Source of the DNA: Oreohelix idahoensis
Lineage: Eukaryota; Mollusca; Gastropoda; Stylommatophora; Oreohelicidae
DNA length: 64,000 nucleotides
Assembly (NCBI GenBank): GCA_024509875.1
Contig: JAMPIV010003425.1
Span: 1 to 64,000, forward strand
Reading direction: 5' to 3'
Within the stretch, counting starts at the first letter, position 1; each line of letters starts with the position of its first letter. The notes beneath the pieces are model-generated. The model did no database searches. It worked only from the letters and a program-made list of their open reading frames with translations, and was not told the origin of the DNA. The translations under genes were made by a program, and so were the position numbers. Positions 38,211-47,963 of this stretch are shown one piece after another.

Positions 38211-39129
38211 ATCATCATCTCAACCCATAACCCGTCATGGGTCGTAGGGGTGCCATGGTGGAAGCATCAGCAGACATGGTCCTCCACTGCTCTCTATCCT
38301 CAGCAATGCGTACAAGTGTGGAAAAACCGTGTCCTGCCCATTCTTTGATGTTATCAGCCCAGGATTTTCTTTGCCTTCCTCTTCTCTGTTTACCTTCGAC
38401 TGTTCCCTGGAGGATCGTTTTCGAAAGGGAGTCATGACGAGTTACATGCCCAAACCAGGCAAGCTTTCGACGTTTCACTATTGACAAAAGTGGTTCTTGG
38501 TGGCCTGCATAGGTGTTTATCTTCTCTCTAACATAGACATTTGTTTTGTGCTCTTTATAGCAAATGCGCAAAAATCTTCTATAACATTTATGCTCGAAAG
38601 CCTGAATCCTTCGCTCCGTATCTGCAGTGAGTGTCCAGCACTCACACCCATACAAGAGAATAGATAATACAAGTGATTTGTATAATTTGATCTTCACAGG
38701 AAAACTGATGTTACTTTTCCAGATCACATTCAACCTTGTCATGGCAGCTGAGGCCATCTCAAGTCTTGTCTTGATTTCTTTACTTGATCTTCCATCACTA
38801 CATATAGTGGACCCGAGATATTTAAAGGTGTTAACTTCTTCTAACGTTTGCCCATTTAACGTAATATTGGTCGGAACATGTTTCTTATGGCTATTCACCA
38901 ATATCTTGCTTTTTTCTATATTAATTTCCATCCCATACGTTCTTGTTACTTTCTCCAGTCTAGAGGTAAGGTCTTGAAGTTCTGATTCTGTTCCAGCTAT
39001 CAGATCAATATCATCAGCAAAACGTAGATTACACAGAGGGCGGCCTCCAATCGATATGGTTGATTTATAATCTTAGAGAGCCTCTTGCATAATATGTTCT
39101 AGATATATATTAAAGAGCACTGGTGACAG
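38211..39129 (-). pseudogene. LINE reverse transcriptase C-terminal half, inserted in satellite
   Basis: On the minus strand the frame starts LSPVLFNIYLEHIM near 39125, has a stop near 39075, then continues DYKST...LCNLRFADDIDLIAG (RT catalytic ADD box), GMEINIEKSKILVNS, FKYLGSTICSDGRSS, LYKSLVLSILLYGCECW, RKLAWFGHVTRHDSLSKTIL, EGKQRRGRQRKSWADNIKEW. It ends near 38217. This is the well-known animal endonuclease-reverse transcriptase LINE type; the endonuclease and N-terminal RT are missing. Apart from one stop the frame is intact, so it is relatively young. The low-coordinate end (catcatc, a gatgat tail on the minus strand) joins family-2 satellite directly, and satellite sequence resumes at 39131, so it inserted into the array. 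Confidence 0.85.
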
Positions 39130-39130
39130 G

Positions 39131-39156
39131 ATGTATAAGAGCGCCAATAAGGTCTT
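39131..39156. repeat. Satellite family-2 remnant between two LINEs
   Basis: The bases gtataagagcgccaataagg (then tctt) match exactly a satellite variant at about 44019-44045 and 44161-44186. The last nine, taaggtctt (39148-39156), are the left target duplication of the plus-strand LINE. Confidence 0.85.
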
Positions 39157-39688
39157 CAGAGATGCAACTGAAGGAATATGCCTTCACACTTGGTCAGATG
39201 GCCGTCTGTTTAATCTTTCAAGGCTGAAGGCAAAAACAAAAATCAGAAGGGTCACTATAAGAGACTTGTTGTTCGCTGATGATGCTGCAGTCGTCACTCA
39301 AAGCCAACAGGAGCTTCAGGGCTTGATGAATCGCTTCCCTAAAGCATGCAAGGACTTTGGCCTCACAATAAGTCTAAAGAAAACGAATGTGCTGAGTCAG
39401 GATGTGGGTGCTGCCCCAGTTATCACTATCGATAACTATGAATTGGCAGTGGTGCACCACTTCTCATACCTAGGGTCTACCATCAATGACAAACTCTCAC
39501 TGGATACAGAAATCGACAGCTGCATTGGCAAATCTGCAGCTACCTTTGCCCGCTTCACATCGCGTGTTTGGGGAAACTCCAAACTCACAATGAAGACCAA
39601 AGCTGCGGTATATAATGCCTGCGTCACCAGCACACTCCTATATGGCAGCGAGACCTGGACGACCTATGCTTAGCAAGAAAGAAGGCTC

Positions 39689-39711
39689 TTAGTCGTTCCC
39701 CTTCTACCGTG
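39689..39711 (-). mobile_element. 23-bp LINE 3-prime-end insertion
   Basis: ttagtcgttccccttctacc plus gtg is identical to the end of the minus-strand LINE at 63455-63480. It is flanked by aggctc on both sides (39683-39688 and 39712-39717). Taking out insert and one flank restores the host LINE frame (QERRLNTFHLRCLRR). This is an extreme 5-prime truncation. Confidence 0.75.
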
Positions 39712-40213
39712 AGGCTCAATACCTTCCATTTACGGTGTCTACGCCGCATCCTCGGCATCTCGTGGAAAGATAAAGTGACAAATGTCGAGGTGTTGTCACA
39801 CGCTGGCCTTCAAAGTATGTGTGACAGAGGATATTATGAAAATAGATTTCATACATCTACATTTTCTTCCACCTGCTTCTTTATTAGTTATGCACGTTCG
39901 GTTAACGTAAAACCCGCCTACACTTAGTTATTTGTCTCTTTTAATTTTTGCCACGCCTTATTTTTTTTTCTTTTCTCTACTGTCTTACAGGTAGACGGAA
40001 CGCGTAGAGAGGGGACGGGGTGGTAGATTTGTAGAGAAAAGGGGTGACTATTCAAAAGTCGTACTTTTGGCCCAGGAGGAGATAAGCTTATGAAGAAAAT
40101 CTAGGAAGTTGAGGGGAACTGCGGTAAGACGTGGAATACAATGGGTGGGTTTGAAAAAAAATCGAAAAAAGGTGATTCGTCTTACGAGGACAAAAGACAA
40201 AGAAAATAGTCTA

Positions 40214-40239
40214 CGTTACGGCCACAAGGCCTTCGTCAG
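40214..40239 (-). ncRNA. Hammerhead-ribozyme-like motif, left pLTR
   Basis: Minus-strand counterpart of the motif at 40966-40991: CTGACGAAGGCCTTGTGGCC then GTAACG. See that entry for the deviation in the core. Confidence 0.35.
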
Positions 40240-40353
40240 GAAAGGAAAGAAAGTGAAGTCTAGATAGGACACATAAAAAACTTAATAAAATAATAAAATA
40301 AAAACTGGGTACTTCCCTGAAGGCAAGAACCGAAATTCGCTGTCTGTCTGTAA

Positions 40354-40611
40354 ACCTATATTGGCCAAACAGGCAAACGACTTGGGGACAGATTCAGCCA
40401 GCACTTAAATGACATCGCTCAGCAAAAGTCCACACCAGTTGCCATACACTTCAATGGTCCTGACCACCATGGTCCCATCGACATCCAGGTCACAGCGATC
40501 CGATCCTGCTCCTCTGACACTGCCAGCCGAGAACAGCTTGAGAACCGTCTTATACACCGCATGGGGTGTCTAAAACCAGCCGGTCTCAACACTTTTCACA
40601 CCTTTGTCTGA
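40354..40611 (+). pseudogene. GIY-YIG endonuclease domain of Penelope-like element
   Basis: The 85-codon frame begins TYIGQTGKRLGDRFSQHLND, the second half of a GIY-YIG motif with the following conserved Arg region, continues AIHFNGPDHH, and ends REQLENRLIHRM...LKPAGLNTF before a TGA at 40609-40611. This is the C-terminal endonuclease typical of Penelope-like polyproteins, which nick target DNA for RT priming. The GIY half and the whole RT domain are lost where the left inverted arm begins (about 40350), as in truncated Penelope copies. The remaining frame has no stop. It is inactive alone. Confidence 0.85.
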
Positions 40612-40965
40612 GGTCACCCTTTCCTCTCTTGCTCTATTTGACTCTTTCCACTCTTATCCTATTCTTCTATTTGTATGCCATATACATTTTTTAATTTCAT
40701 ATTTATTTATCTCCCACTCATTCTGTCCTCTTCTATTTCCAGTCCCCACTTTTATCCCGTTGGGTAGTTTATTGTCCGGTTTCGTTTTTTAGTTTTTCAG
40801 TATGTATTGTGTACACCCGGCGGCGGAAGTCGCTTTCTGTTCAGCCACGCGCTCTTCAACAGACAGCGAATTTCGGTTCTTGCCTTCAGGGAAGTACCCA
40901 GTTTTTATTTTATTATTTTATTAAGTTTTTTATGTGTCCTATCTAGACTTCACTTTCTTTCCTTT

Positions 40966-40991
40966 CCTGACGAAGGCCTGGTGGCCGTAAC
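40966..40991 (+). ncRNA. Hammerhead-ribozyme-like motif, right pLTR
   Basis: CTGACGA (40967-40973) is followed by a GGCC/GGCC stem II with a short loop and then GTAAC, the layout of a type I hammerhead core (CUGANGA, stem II, GAAA). Hammerheads are known in Penelope pLTRs. Here the GAAA box reads GUAA in both arms, which would be expected to weaken or abolish cleavage. The stems I and III were not modelled. Confidence 0.35.
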
Positions 40992-43680
40992 GTAGACTAT
41001 TTTCTTTGTCTTTTGTCCTCGTAAGACGAATCACCTTTTTTCGATTTTTTTTCAAACCCACCCATTGAAGAAAATCTAGAGCGTTTAGTCTATAGGACGT
41101 ACTTTTGTTAGTAATTGGTCAGGGGAATTAATCTGAAACCAAGGGCAGATAATCACGGTTATCTCCCCCTACCTCCGTTTGTTCGGAACGAAATTAGATA
41201 CGGTGAGCGTCGCCAGATCAAAGGACCGTTCGCTCGTGGCCAGAGTCTGCAAGCGGCAATAGTGTCAATTTTTCATTTCATTCAGAATTTGAGCGCAGAA
41301 ATTCCCGAAGGTGTTATATGTAACAAGTACCGTCGATTTTCAATTAATTTAGTATAAATACCGTATCCTTTAAACTCAGTTTATTCAGTACCTACAGATT
41401 TTTTCAGAACAGCTAGCTTCGATTTCTAGACCATTGTTTTTGGTATTTTCGATTGGAGTTGTTCTAATTTCTGTGTTTGCGGTAAATATTATACTAGATG
41501 TTTGAGTGATTTAATTGTTAAGTCCATCAGTTTATTTCACTAAGATTTTCTGTGTAGAGTGATTTACTGGTTAAGGTCCGTCAATTATATTTCACTAGGA
41601 TTTTTGTGCTAATTGACTAGCAGACTTAAAATGATTTATAGCTAAATTGTTCCGGCTGTAGTGTCGATTTAATTAATTGCTATTTAACCAGTAAGGGATA
41701 TTTTTATTGACTAGTAAATGCACTATTCATTATGAGTGCAGACGAAATATATATTTATTTCTAATTCATGATGATTAATTTTGTAAATGACTAGAATTTA
41801 TTTCACGGGGTTTTTAACCAATAAGATAAGCTCTACACTTGTAGTTTCTAATTAAAGTTAAATAACCGAGTGTATAATAAATTATAATTCTGCGCGGGTT
41901 AAGTTTAGGATAGAATCGTGGTGTAGTGGTTATTGTGATTATATGGTTGTTTTTTCTTCCCATACACAGTACTGGGTCAAACCCAAAATCTACCAGCGGT
42001 CGAATCCGAGAAAAACGGACCTAAGTCCAACGGTACAAAAGAACCTTATGATATAAATATTGGGTCTTCAAAGTGAACCTGTCTGGCCTCGTGTTTACAC
42101 TCAGAAGGAGACAGAGTACCAACCCAAAGAATATTAATAATAAATTGTAACTGGACTATAGCTATCCAGATTTCGTTTTTTTCCCAATTTTCATATACAT
42201 TCAGCCCGCTGTGGCGACATAATCAAACATTTGACATTTCCCGACTATCGACCATTTGTGGTGTGACAAGGAATTTTTATACTGAGAGAAGTTAAATACC
42301 TGACACTCCTTTATGTATTGGAATCTCAAGCTAATGACACTGTGAGCACTGTTAATTTTTTTACCTGGACTAATTAATGTGACAAACAGAAATTTTAATA
42401 CCAGTAACAAAGTAAACGTTCCCCGAAGAAGAGGATTTAATCATTCTTTGGGGAGCTGGGGTTTATTTTGCCAAAATAACACTCGATTTGCTGTGTGACC
42501 CATGAAACTAAGTTCCAGACGTTGGTTGATCCACAAATTAGGTAAGAACGAATGAACGTGGCCACGGTTGTCTGAGAAGAGAGGATTAATGAATGAATAA
42601 TTCTTTTAGCATTGTATAATCCATATACTCACTTTGTTTATTTCTTATTAGATTCTGCTAATACTGTCCATTTCAGAATAGATTAACTTAGAAACTCTGT
42701 TCTTTGCAGTATAGACAAAGTCTAGATCATAGCGTAAATCTCTTTGACCTTTTGAGGGTTAATTAACTTCTTTTCGTGGGATCTTGTCTCGACAGAGGGA
42801 AGGAATAGCACGTATTGGGTTTAATTCTCTTTATAAATTCTGTAACCTTTGATTATTTTTATATTGTCTGATATTTGGATACTACATGTCGTGAAGTTTT
42901 TTTTATTTCTTATGGTAAATAAAATTTACCTAAACTGTATTAACTGTGTTGGTCAGCTCGTCCCAAATATCCCTACTCCATTAAGATAGTTTCACGTTTG
43001 TGCGTCTAATTGTCGTCACTTATCTGTGTGTGTGTGTGTGTGCATGTGAGTGGTTGATATATATTAATATATCTAGAACAGTATACTGTCCGATCCACAA
43101 ATTGCTGTTGTAGAGATAGGCTGGACTAGTGTACCTTCTCAAATCCATGGACAGACTCTATTTTCACCATTTCACTCGTGAAATCTATTTCTTTACCTTA
43201 TCTCTCACTGAGTTGCCACCTGTTCTAATTCTATTCAGACGGGACCTAAATAGATCTTAAATACCTATCAAAAATCTACGACAGTATGTATACACTGCTT
43301 AGACAGCGCAGACTTCGCTGGCTTGGCCATGTTCGCCGCATGGAAGATGGTCGCATCCCAAAATATATCTTCTACGGAAAATTAGCAGATAGCAAGAGAA
43401 CAGTTGGGCGACCACAGCTGAGGTTCAAAGATGTCTGCAAGAGAGATATGAGGGCACTGGACATGGATCCAGCAACATGGGAGGATGAAGCTGCCGATCG
43501 CACTAAGTGGCGATGCTATTTACGGCGCCACCTCAGATTGGGCGAAGAGAGGCTCACACAACAAGCAGAGGAGAGAGAAAACGTCGAAAGGAGCACCAGG
43601 AAAATAAGCAGCTGAGGGCTGTCACCTCAGGGGCGCATTCCCATAGTCAGTTATGACTGAAGGGGCTATTATTATTATTA

Positions 43681-44199
43681 TAAGGTCTTACGTACAACAA
43701 TAACATTTATGTACAGGAGCACCACTAAGGTCTTATGTACAACCATAACATTTATGTATAGGAGCACCACTAAGGTCTTATGTACAACCATAACATTTAT
43801 GTATAGGAGCATCACTAAGGTCTTACGTACAACCATAACATTTATGTATAGAAGCACCACTAAGGTCTTATGTACAACCATAACATTTATGTATAGGAGC
43901 ACCACTAAGGTCTTACGTACAACCATAACATTTATGTATAGGAGCATCGTTAAGGTCTTACGTACAACCATAACATTTATGTATAGGAGCATCACTAAGG
44001 TCTTACGTACAACCATAACATTTATGTATAAGAGCGCCAATAAGGTCTTACGTACAACCATAACATTTATGTATAGGAGCATCACTAAGGTCTTATGTAC
44101 AACCATAACATTTATGTATAGGAGCATCACTAAGGTCTTACGTACAACCATAACATTTATGTATAAGAGCGCCAATAAGGTCTTACGTACAACCATAAC
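43681..44199. repeat. 45-bp satellite family 2, right continuation
   Basis: About 11.5 units of the same unit as 35054-38210. It begins with taaggtcttacgtacaacaa, the second half of the unit whose first half lies at 39131-39156, so the two arrays were once continuous. Confidence 0.95.
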
Positions 44200-44264
44200 C
44201 TCGCTGTTCTGTCAGAAAATTAGCTTTCCACAACACAAGTTCTTTTATATTTGGACATGCGCTC

Positions 44265-44873
44265 TAATATAACCGACGGACCTGGTGTCTAGGTTGAGCG
44301 AAGTGCACCTCCCCCAGAACGAAGTAAAACTCCTTAACAATTAAACCTCTTGTCGACTATTTGTATTTATTTATTTCATGGCTACCTATGGTGTCAAGCT
44401 TCGCGCGTGTGTTTAATTATTGTTTTCGATCCAGTATGGCAGCTTGATGTGCCGTCACAAATAATCGTGCATGACGTCACCATCACAGCCAATGTTTATC
44501 CCAACAATAATCATTATTGTTGCGTTGAGAGTCATGTCCTCAGAAGTGACCCCGATGCCATCACAAGAACAGCTATGCTTTGGACCCCTGAAGGAAAATG
44601 AAAGAGAGGCCGACCAAAAACAACCTGGCGGAGAACTGTGGAGGCTGAGATGCAAAGAATGAATCAGAGTTGGGGCACTGTACGAAGGATGGCCGCCGAC
44701 CGAGCAAAGTGGAATCAATTTGTTGTTGCCCTACAAGACGCCACTAGGCGTGATGGCCACTGACTGCTTTGACGGTCAACGGCTAAGGATCAAAGAAGAA
44801 GAAGAGAGTCAACCTGACCTTGGAACTTTAGTCAAAAAGTAATTTCTTGCAGTAAATAATTGGTTTTCTGTTA
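44265..44873 (+). repeat. Flanking repeat, copy 2 (occupied by LINE)
   Basis: Direct copy of 34387-34720, interrupted at gttgagagtc by a LINE 3-prime fragment and resumed at gagagtcaacctgacc. Differences from copy 1 are a few substitutions. Confidence 0.85.
44534..44803 (+). mobile_element. 5-prime truncated LINE (GAA-tail family)
   Basis: Starts atgtcctcagaagtgacccc, carries the LINE C-terminal coding segment (TAMLWTPEGK, then a TGA at about 44601, GRPKTTWRRTVEAE-like codons, stop at about 44761-44763) and ends in gaagaagaa. The seven bases gagagtc flank both sides (44527-44533 and 44804-44810). Copy 1 of the surrounding repeat (34646-34664) shows the empty site. It is non-functional: the RT core is missing and there is a premature stop. 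Confidence 0.88.
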
Positions 44874-44922
44874 TACAACCCTGTTTTACATGCGGTAGAT
44901 CATCGTGCTATAATTTTTAGAA

Positions 44923-45356
44923 TGGATGCGAGTCATGGGCAATGACTACAACCCACAAAAGCCAGATCCAAACCTCAGAAATGAGGTATCTGAGGAAGGT
45001 GGTTGAAATAACAAGAGACATGGTCCGCAACCAGACGATACGTCAAGGCCTAAAATCCCACCCTATGCAGACCCAAGTAGAACAGTCCCAACTAAGATGG
45101 TTTGGCCATGTCTGCAGAATGGGAGAAGATCGGCTACCACGACAAGCATGGGAAACAAAGAGCCAGGGATCCAGACCCCCAGGACGACCCAGAGTCCGCT
45201 GGGAGAACAACATTAGACAATCTTTGAAGGACCGAGGACTAGAATGGAACCAGGCCAGGAGGAAGACAGCCGATAGGATAGTCTGGCGCTCTCTCTTCCA
45301 AACCTCTACATCTCTCGGTAGAACGGGAACGACTCAGTAAGTAAGTAAGTAAAATT
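44923..45356 (+). pseudogene. LINE C-terminal fragment with TAAG tail, copy 1
   Basis: The frame reads GCESWAMTTTHKSQIQ, EMRYLRKVVEITR, QSQLRWFGHVCRMGEDRLP, PPGRPRVRWENNIRQSL and QARRKTADRIVWRSLFQTS, the post-catalytic region of an animal LINE RT. The stop TAA at 45338-45340 is formed by the first unit of the (taag)n tail (45338-45356). It has one codon fewer than the copy at 63441-64000 (ITRDM versus VTRRDM). RT catalytic motifs are lost to 5-prime truncation. The frame itself is intact, so the insertion is young. Confidence 0.82.
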
Positions 45357-46160
45357 TCACCTTACTGTCTTGCTTACTTTCTTTTCTTTTTTTTTTTCGT
45401 AGTAAAAATGAACAATTGTTTCAGACAAATATTCCCCAACTTTGCAGGCATCTTTCTGTCTAGTTAGTTGGCCGCATCAAAACCCGACCATGCCATATTT
45501 GCATGATCCAATGTGGCTATACGAAAGCTGAACCCGTCTAATGAAGGGACAGGACGTTATGAATAATACATTTATTCCTGAAGTTGACTGGAGAAACAAC
45601 ATTTAGCTAACCAACAAAAATGTGATTTCTACCTTCGTTCTCCATGTTATGCTGAGGTCTGAACAGTCTGTGATACTGAGATCTGCATTTGTTTTGCTGG
45701 GATCACGACGAGGTTATCTCCCATCACGTTTTCTGCCAGTGGTTTGTATCGTGTGGTACCACAGCCCTGGGAGAAACATGAGGTTATTGTATCTACGAGC
45801 TCTGAGAATTCTCACCGCTGTGATGGTAATTCACACATGGTTCAAATCTCTTTTCCTGCTACTAAAACAGAAAACCTGCACAACAGTTGGAGAAAAGCTA
45901 TCGCGTGATATCAAAATGTCTCCATCATGTATCACTTCCATTCGTTCCCTGTGGAATACTGGGTTGCAGGTGTTGCCGTCAGTAATTTCCATTTTGGATC
46001 GTGACTTTACCTTCTCCCGTCAGATAGATCCCTTTTGCCTTGGCTTTTTTTCTACTGCTCTCTCCTAGGTTCTCCTAAGACAACTTTGTACCGGGTCGGG
46101 TTCAGTTCTGTCAGGGTAGTGGCGGTTTTAGGCACTGGCAACCTAGGCTTTTTCCTAAGA
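45357..46160. other. No gene recognised
   Basis: An open frame at 45622-46068 (148 codons, plus) has no motif I recognise, no flanking coding support and an ordinary base composition; I treat it as chance. Confidence 0.35.
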
Positions 46161-46164
46161 CCTT

Positions 46165-47752
46165 TTGCCTAAGACCTTGCGCACAAATATATGCTTCTTG
46201 ATACAACTACGAAGAAAGGAGCTGAGACTAAACTACTGGGCAACAGTGGTAAAAGACACTACACACCCAACGCACAAAACCTATGACAAAAATAATCAAA
46301 ACATTGGGCACATAGCACTTCACAACAATAAATATCCTGCTGGGTGGAAAAAAAATAGAAGAATTAGATCATTACCCAGACATATCAAATATAATAAACA
46401 GTAGTAGTCAATATAACCGGGAAAAATCTCAACATGGGAATTAAAAGTACAAACAAACCGACTCCCACCTCAGAGAGGTAATAAACAAATCTAAAGACCC
46501 TAGCTTCATAAAAGAGAAAGCTATAGAACATATCAAACAGTACATTGAAAACAGCTAAACTATATATACAGATCGGTCAAAAGATTACGGTAAACAACTA
46601 GGGGTAGGAATAGTGATACCAAAATGAAAAATTAGAAAAATATATAAAGTAACAAGAAACACATGTTTCTTTACGGCCGAACTAATAGCAATACTCAAGG
46701 CTTTAGAAGTAGTTACAGAGAACCCACCACAGACAGTAGCAATTTTCACGGACTCACTCTCGTCAATACAAGGAATCAATAATAGAAATGACAGCAGCAA
46801 AATACATACCTAAATACTGTTGGATGTATAGTCACGTTAGCATGGATTCCAGCACATATTGGCATAACAGGACACGAACTCGCTAACAGGGAAGCCAATC
46901 GGGGAAGAAACAGCGAAAATAAAATTGGAACAGGGTTAGGGAAATTAGAAATAAAGAGTCTACTAGCAAGGGCAATAACCAATGAATGAAGAAAAGCATG
47001 GGACCAGAGCACAAAAGGAAGGTATGTTTATCAACTTTTTCTTCAATACAAAAATACAATAAAAAATGCCAAATACAAGACCAACTAAAAATGCCAGTTT
47101 AAAAAAAAATCTACTCCGGCTCAAATTGGGAACCGGCTATTTTAGAATATAGTAACCATATATGTGAATTAGAATATAGTAACCATATATGTGAATTAGA
47201 ATATAGTAACCATATATGTGAATTAGAATATAGTAACCCATCTGTGAATTAGAATATAGTAACCCATCTGTGAATTAGAATAGAGTAACCCATCTGTGAA
47301 TTAGAATATAGTAACCCATCTGTGAATTAGAATATAGTAACCATATATGTGAATTAGAATATAGTAACCATATATGTGAATTAGAATATAGTAACCATAT
47401 ATGTGAATTAGAATATAGTAACCCATCTGTGAATTAGAATATAGTAACCCATCTGTGAATTAGAATAGAGTAACCCATCTGTGAATTAGAATATAGTAAC
47501 CCATCTGTGAATTAGAATATAGTAACCCATCTGTGAATTAGAATATAGTAGCCCATCTATGAATTAGAATATAGTAACCCATCTGTGAAGAATGTTATGA
47601 ACCTAATAACATTAAACACTTCTTGCGAGAATGCAAGAAATACGACCAACACAGACAAAATATCAAAGATTACTGTACAAACTGTAAAATAGAACTAAGT
47701 GTAGAAAATGTAATTGGCACCAGTGCCTACAAGCACTACAAACACTTGTAAC
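46165..47752 (+). pseudogene. Decayed LINE with RNase H and C-terminal CCHC
   Basis: The left part shows RTNICFLIQLRRKELRLNYW. The middle (46560-46910) encodes an RNase H domain: IYTDRSKDYGKQLGVGIVIP (first Asp), FFTAELIAILKALE (Glu), AIFTDSLSSIQGI (second Asp) and HIGITGHELANREAN. The end (47583-47752) encodes CEECYEPNNIKHFLREC, a C-x2-C-x7-H-x4-C finger, then a terminus ending HYKHL. RNase H plus a C-terminal finger fits the I/Jockey/R1-like side of LINE diversity. At least five stops or frameshifts are present, and a 26/27-bp minisatellite (47142-47588) sits inside the finger-encoding region. The RT domain is not visible, so it is 5-prime truncated or eroded. Confidence 0.75.
47142..47588. 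repeat. 26/27-bp minisatellite inside LINE coding region
   Basis: About 17 units of ttagaatatagtaacccatc plus tgtgaa (26 bp) or ttagaatatagtaaccatat plus atgtgaa (27 bp). The last unit runs into the LINE codons for ICEECYE, and the first follows LLRLKLGTGYF, so the unit is made of the LINE's own sequence. Unit types alternate in blocks (three long, four short, then again), which hints at duplication of a multi-unit block. Confidence 0.93.
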
Positions 47753-47950
47753 ACAATATAGCACAAAAACAAACGAAACAATCTAAAAGACGACTGGATG
47801 AATGAAAAAAAAAATATGTGGAAAGTGTAAACTCCTTGTTATCTTAAACACCAACAGCAATAAGACAGCAATGTCATCATAAAGGATTAATACAACACAG
47901 TATAAAAAGTACATAAATAAACCTGCCTACCAATATTCAATTCATGCCCG
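47753..47950. other. LINE 3-prime flank, no gene
   Basis: AT-rich sequence after the LINE stop, probably including its 3-prime UTR. Confidence 0.35.
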
Positions 47951-47963
47951 TATAAACACAATA

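Larger units (their letters stand above)
40105..41065 (+). mobile_element. Penelope-like element with inverted pLTRs
   Basis: Flanked by a 14-bp target duplication tgaagaaaatctag (40091-40104 and 41066-41079). Inside, about 208-bp arms 40139-40350 and 40858-41065 form a near-perfect inverted repeat around the C-terminal GIY-YIG part of the element's protein. A 34-bp extension (40105-40138) lies outside the left arm. Inverted pseudo-LTRs, a short tail extension and 5-prime truncation of the coding region are hallmarks of Penelope copies. Telomerase-like RT is absent, so the copy is non-autonomous. It lies inside the LTR-like element at 39820-43283. Confidence 0.88.
40139..41065. repeat. Inverted pseudo-LTR arms of the Penelope-like element
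   Basis: Left arm 40139-40350 starts aatgggtgggtttgaaaa; right arm 40858-41065 ends with its complement. They differ at only a few places (for example aaggc versus ctggt around the stem at 40226/40978). The spacer is about 507 bp. Confidence 0.92.
39820..43283 (+). mobile_element. LTR-like element (solo LTR or non-coding) inside LINE
   Basis: The insert starts TGTGACAGAGG and ends AATCTACGACA, so it has TG...CA ends, and GTATG flanks both sides (39815-39819 and 43284-43288). These are the marks of retroviral-type integration. Without the Penelope insertion it would be about 2.5 kb. No gag or pol is visible. It has a TATAAATA box at 41353-41360 and no second LTR that I can see, so a long solo LTR or a large non-coding derivative is likely. 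Its end TCTACGACA is shared with the 2173-8746 repeats, and 42940-43130 resembles 2390-2580 in reverse complement, so both probably belong to one family. A tRNA-like stretch (gtggtgtagtggttattg, 41920) is not convincing. Confidence 0.7.
39157..43680 (+). pseudogene. 5-prime truncated LINE inserted in satellite, split by nested elements
   Basis: The left part (39157-39819) encodes EGICLHTWSDGRLFNLS, the catalytic LLFADDAAVV box, DFGLTISLKKTNVL, HFSYLGSTIND and STLLYGSETWT. The right part (43289-43615) encodes LLRQRRLRWLGHVRRMEDGR, GRPQLRFKDVCKRDM and a C-terminus ending RKISS. The tail ends in (att)n at 43665-43680. The nine bases taaggtctt flank both ends (39148-39156, 43681-43689), a target duplication within the 45-bp satellite. 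Removing the 39820-43283 element and one GTATG copy makes the two halves read on in one frame (LQSM to YTLLRQ). Also present are a TAG stop at about 39671 and a 23-bp LINE crumb at 39689. The N-terminal RT and endonuclease are absent. Confidence 0.9.

Noticed and set aside
35707..38230. Very long open frames on both strands (over 800 codons each)
   Set aside because: They are translations of a 45-bp satellite whose period is divisible by three; both strands stay open for the same reason and the peptide simply repeats every 15 residues.
41913..42000. tRNA or tRNA-derived SINE (gtggtgtagtggttattg)
   Set aside because: No convincing B box at the right distance and no flanking duplication or tail.
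39820..43283. Complete LTR retrotransposon with its own pol
   Set aside because: No gag or pol codons and no second LTR could be found; only the Penelope GIY-YIG fragment is coding, and it belongs to the inner insertion.
45622..46068. 148-codon open frame as a host gene
   Set aside because: No recognisable domain, no conserved context, no splice or repeat support; consistent with chance in a region of mixed base composition.
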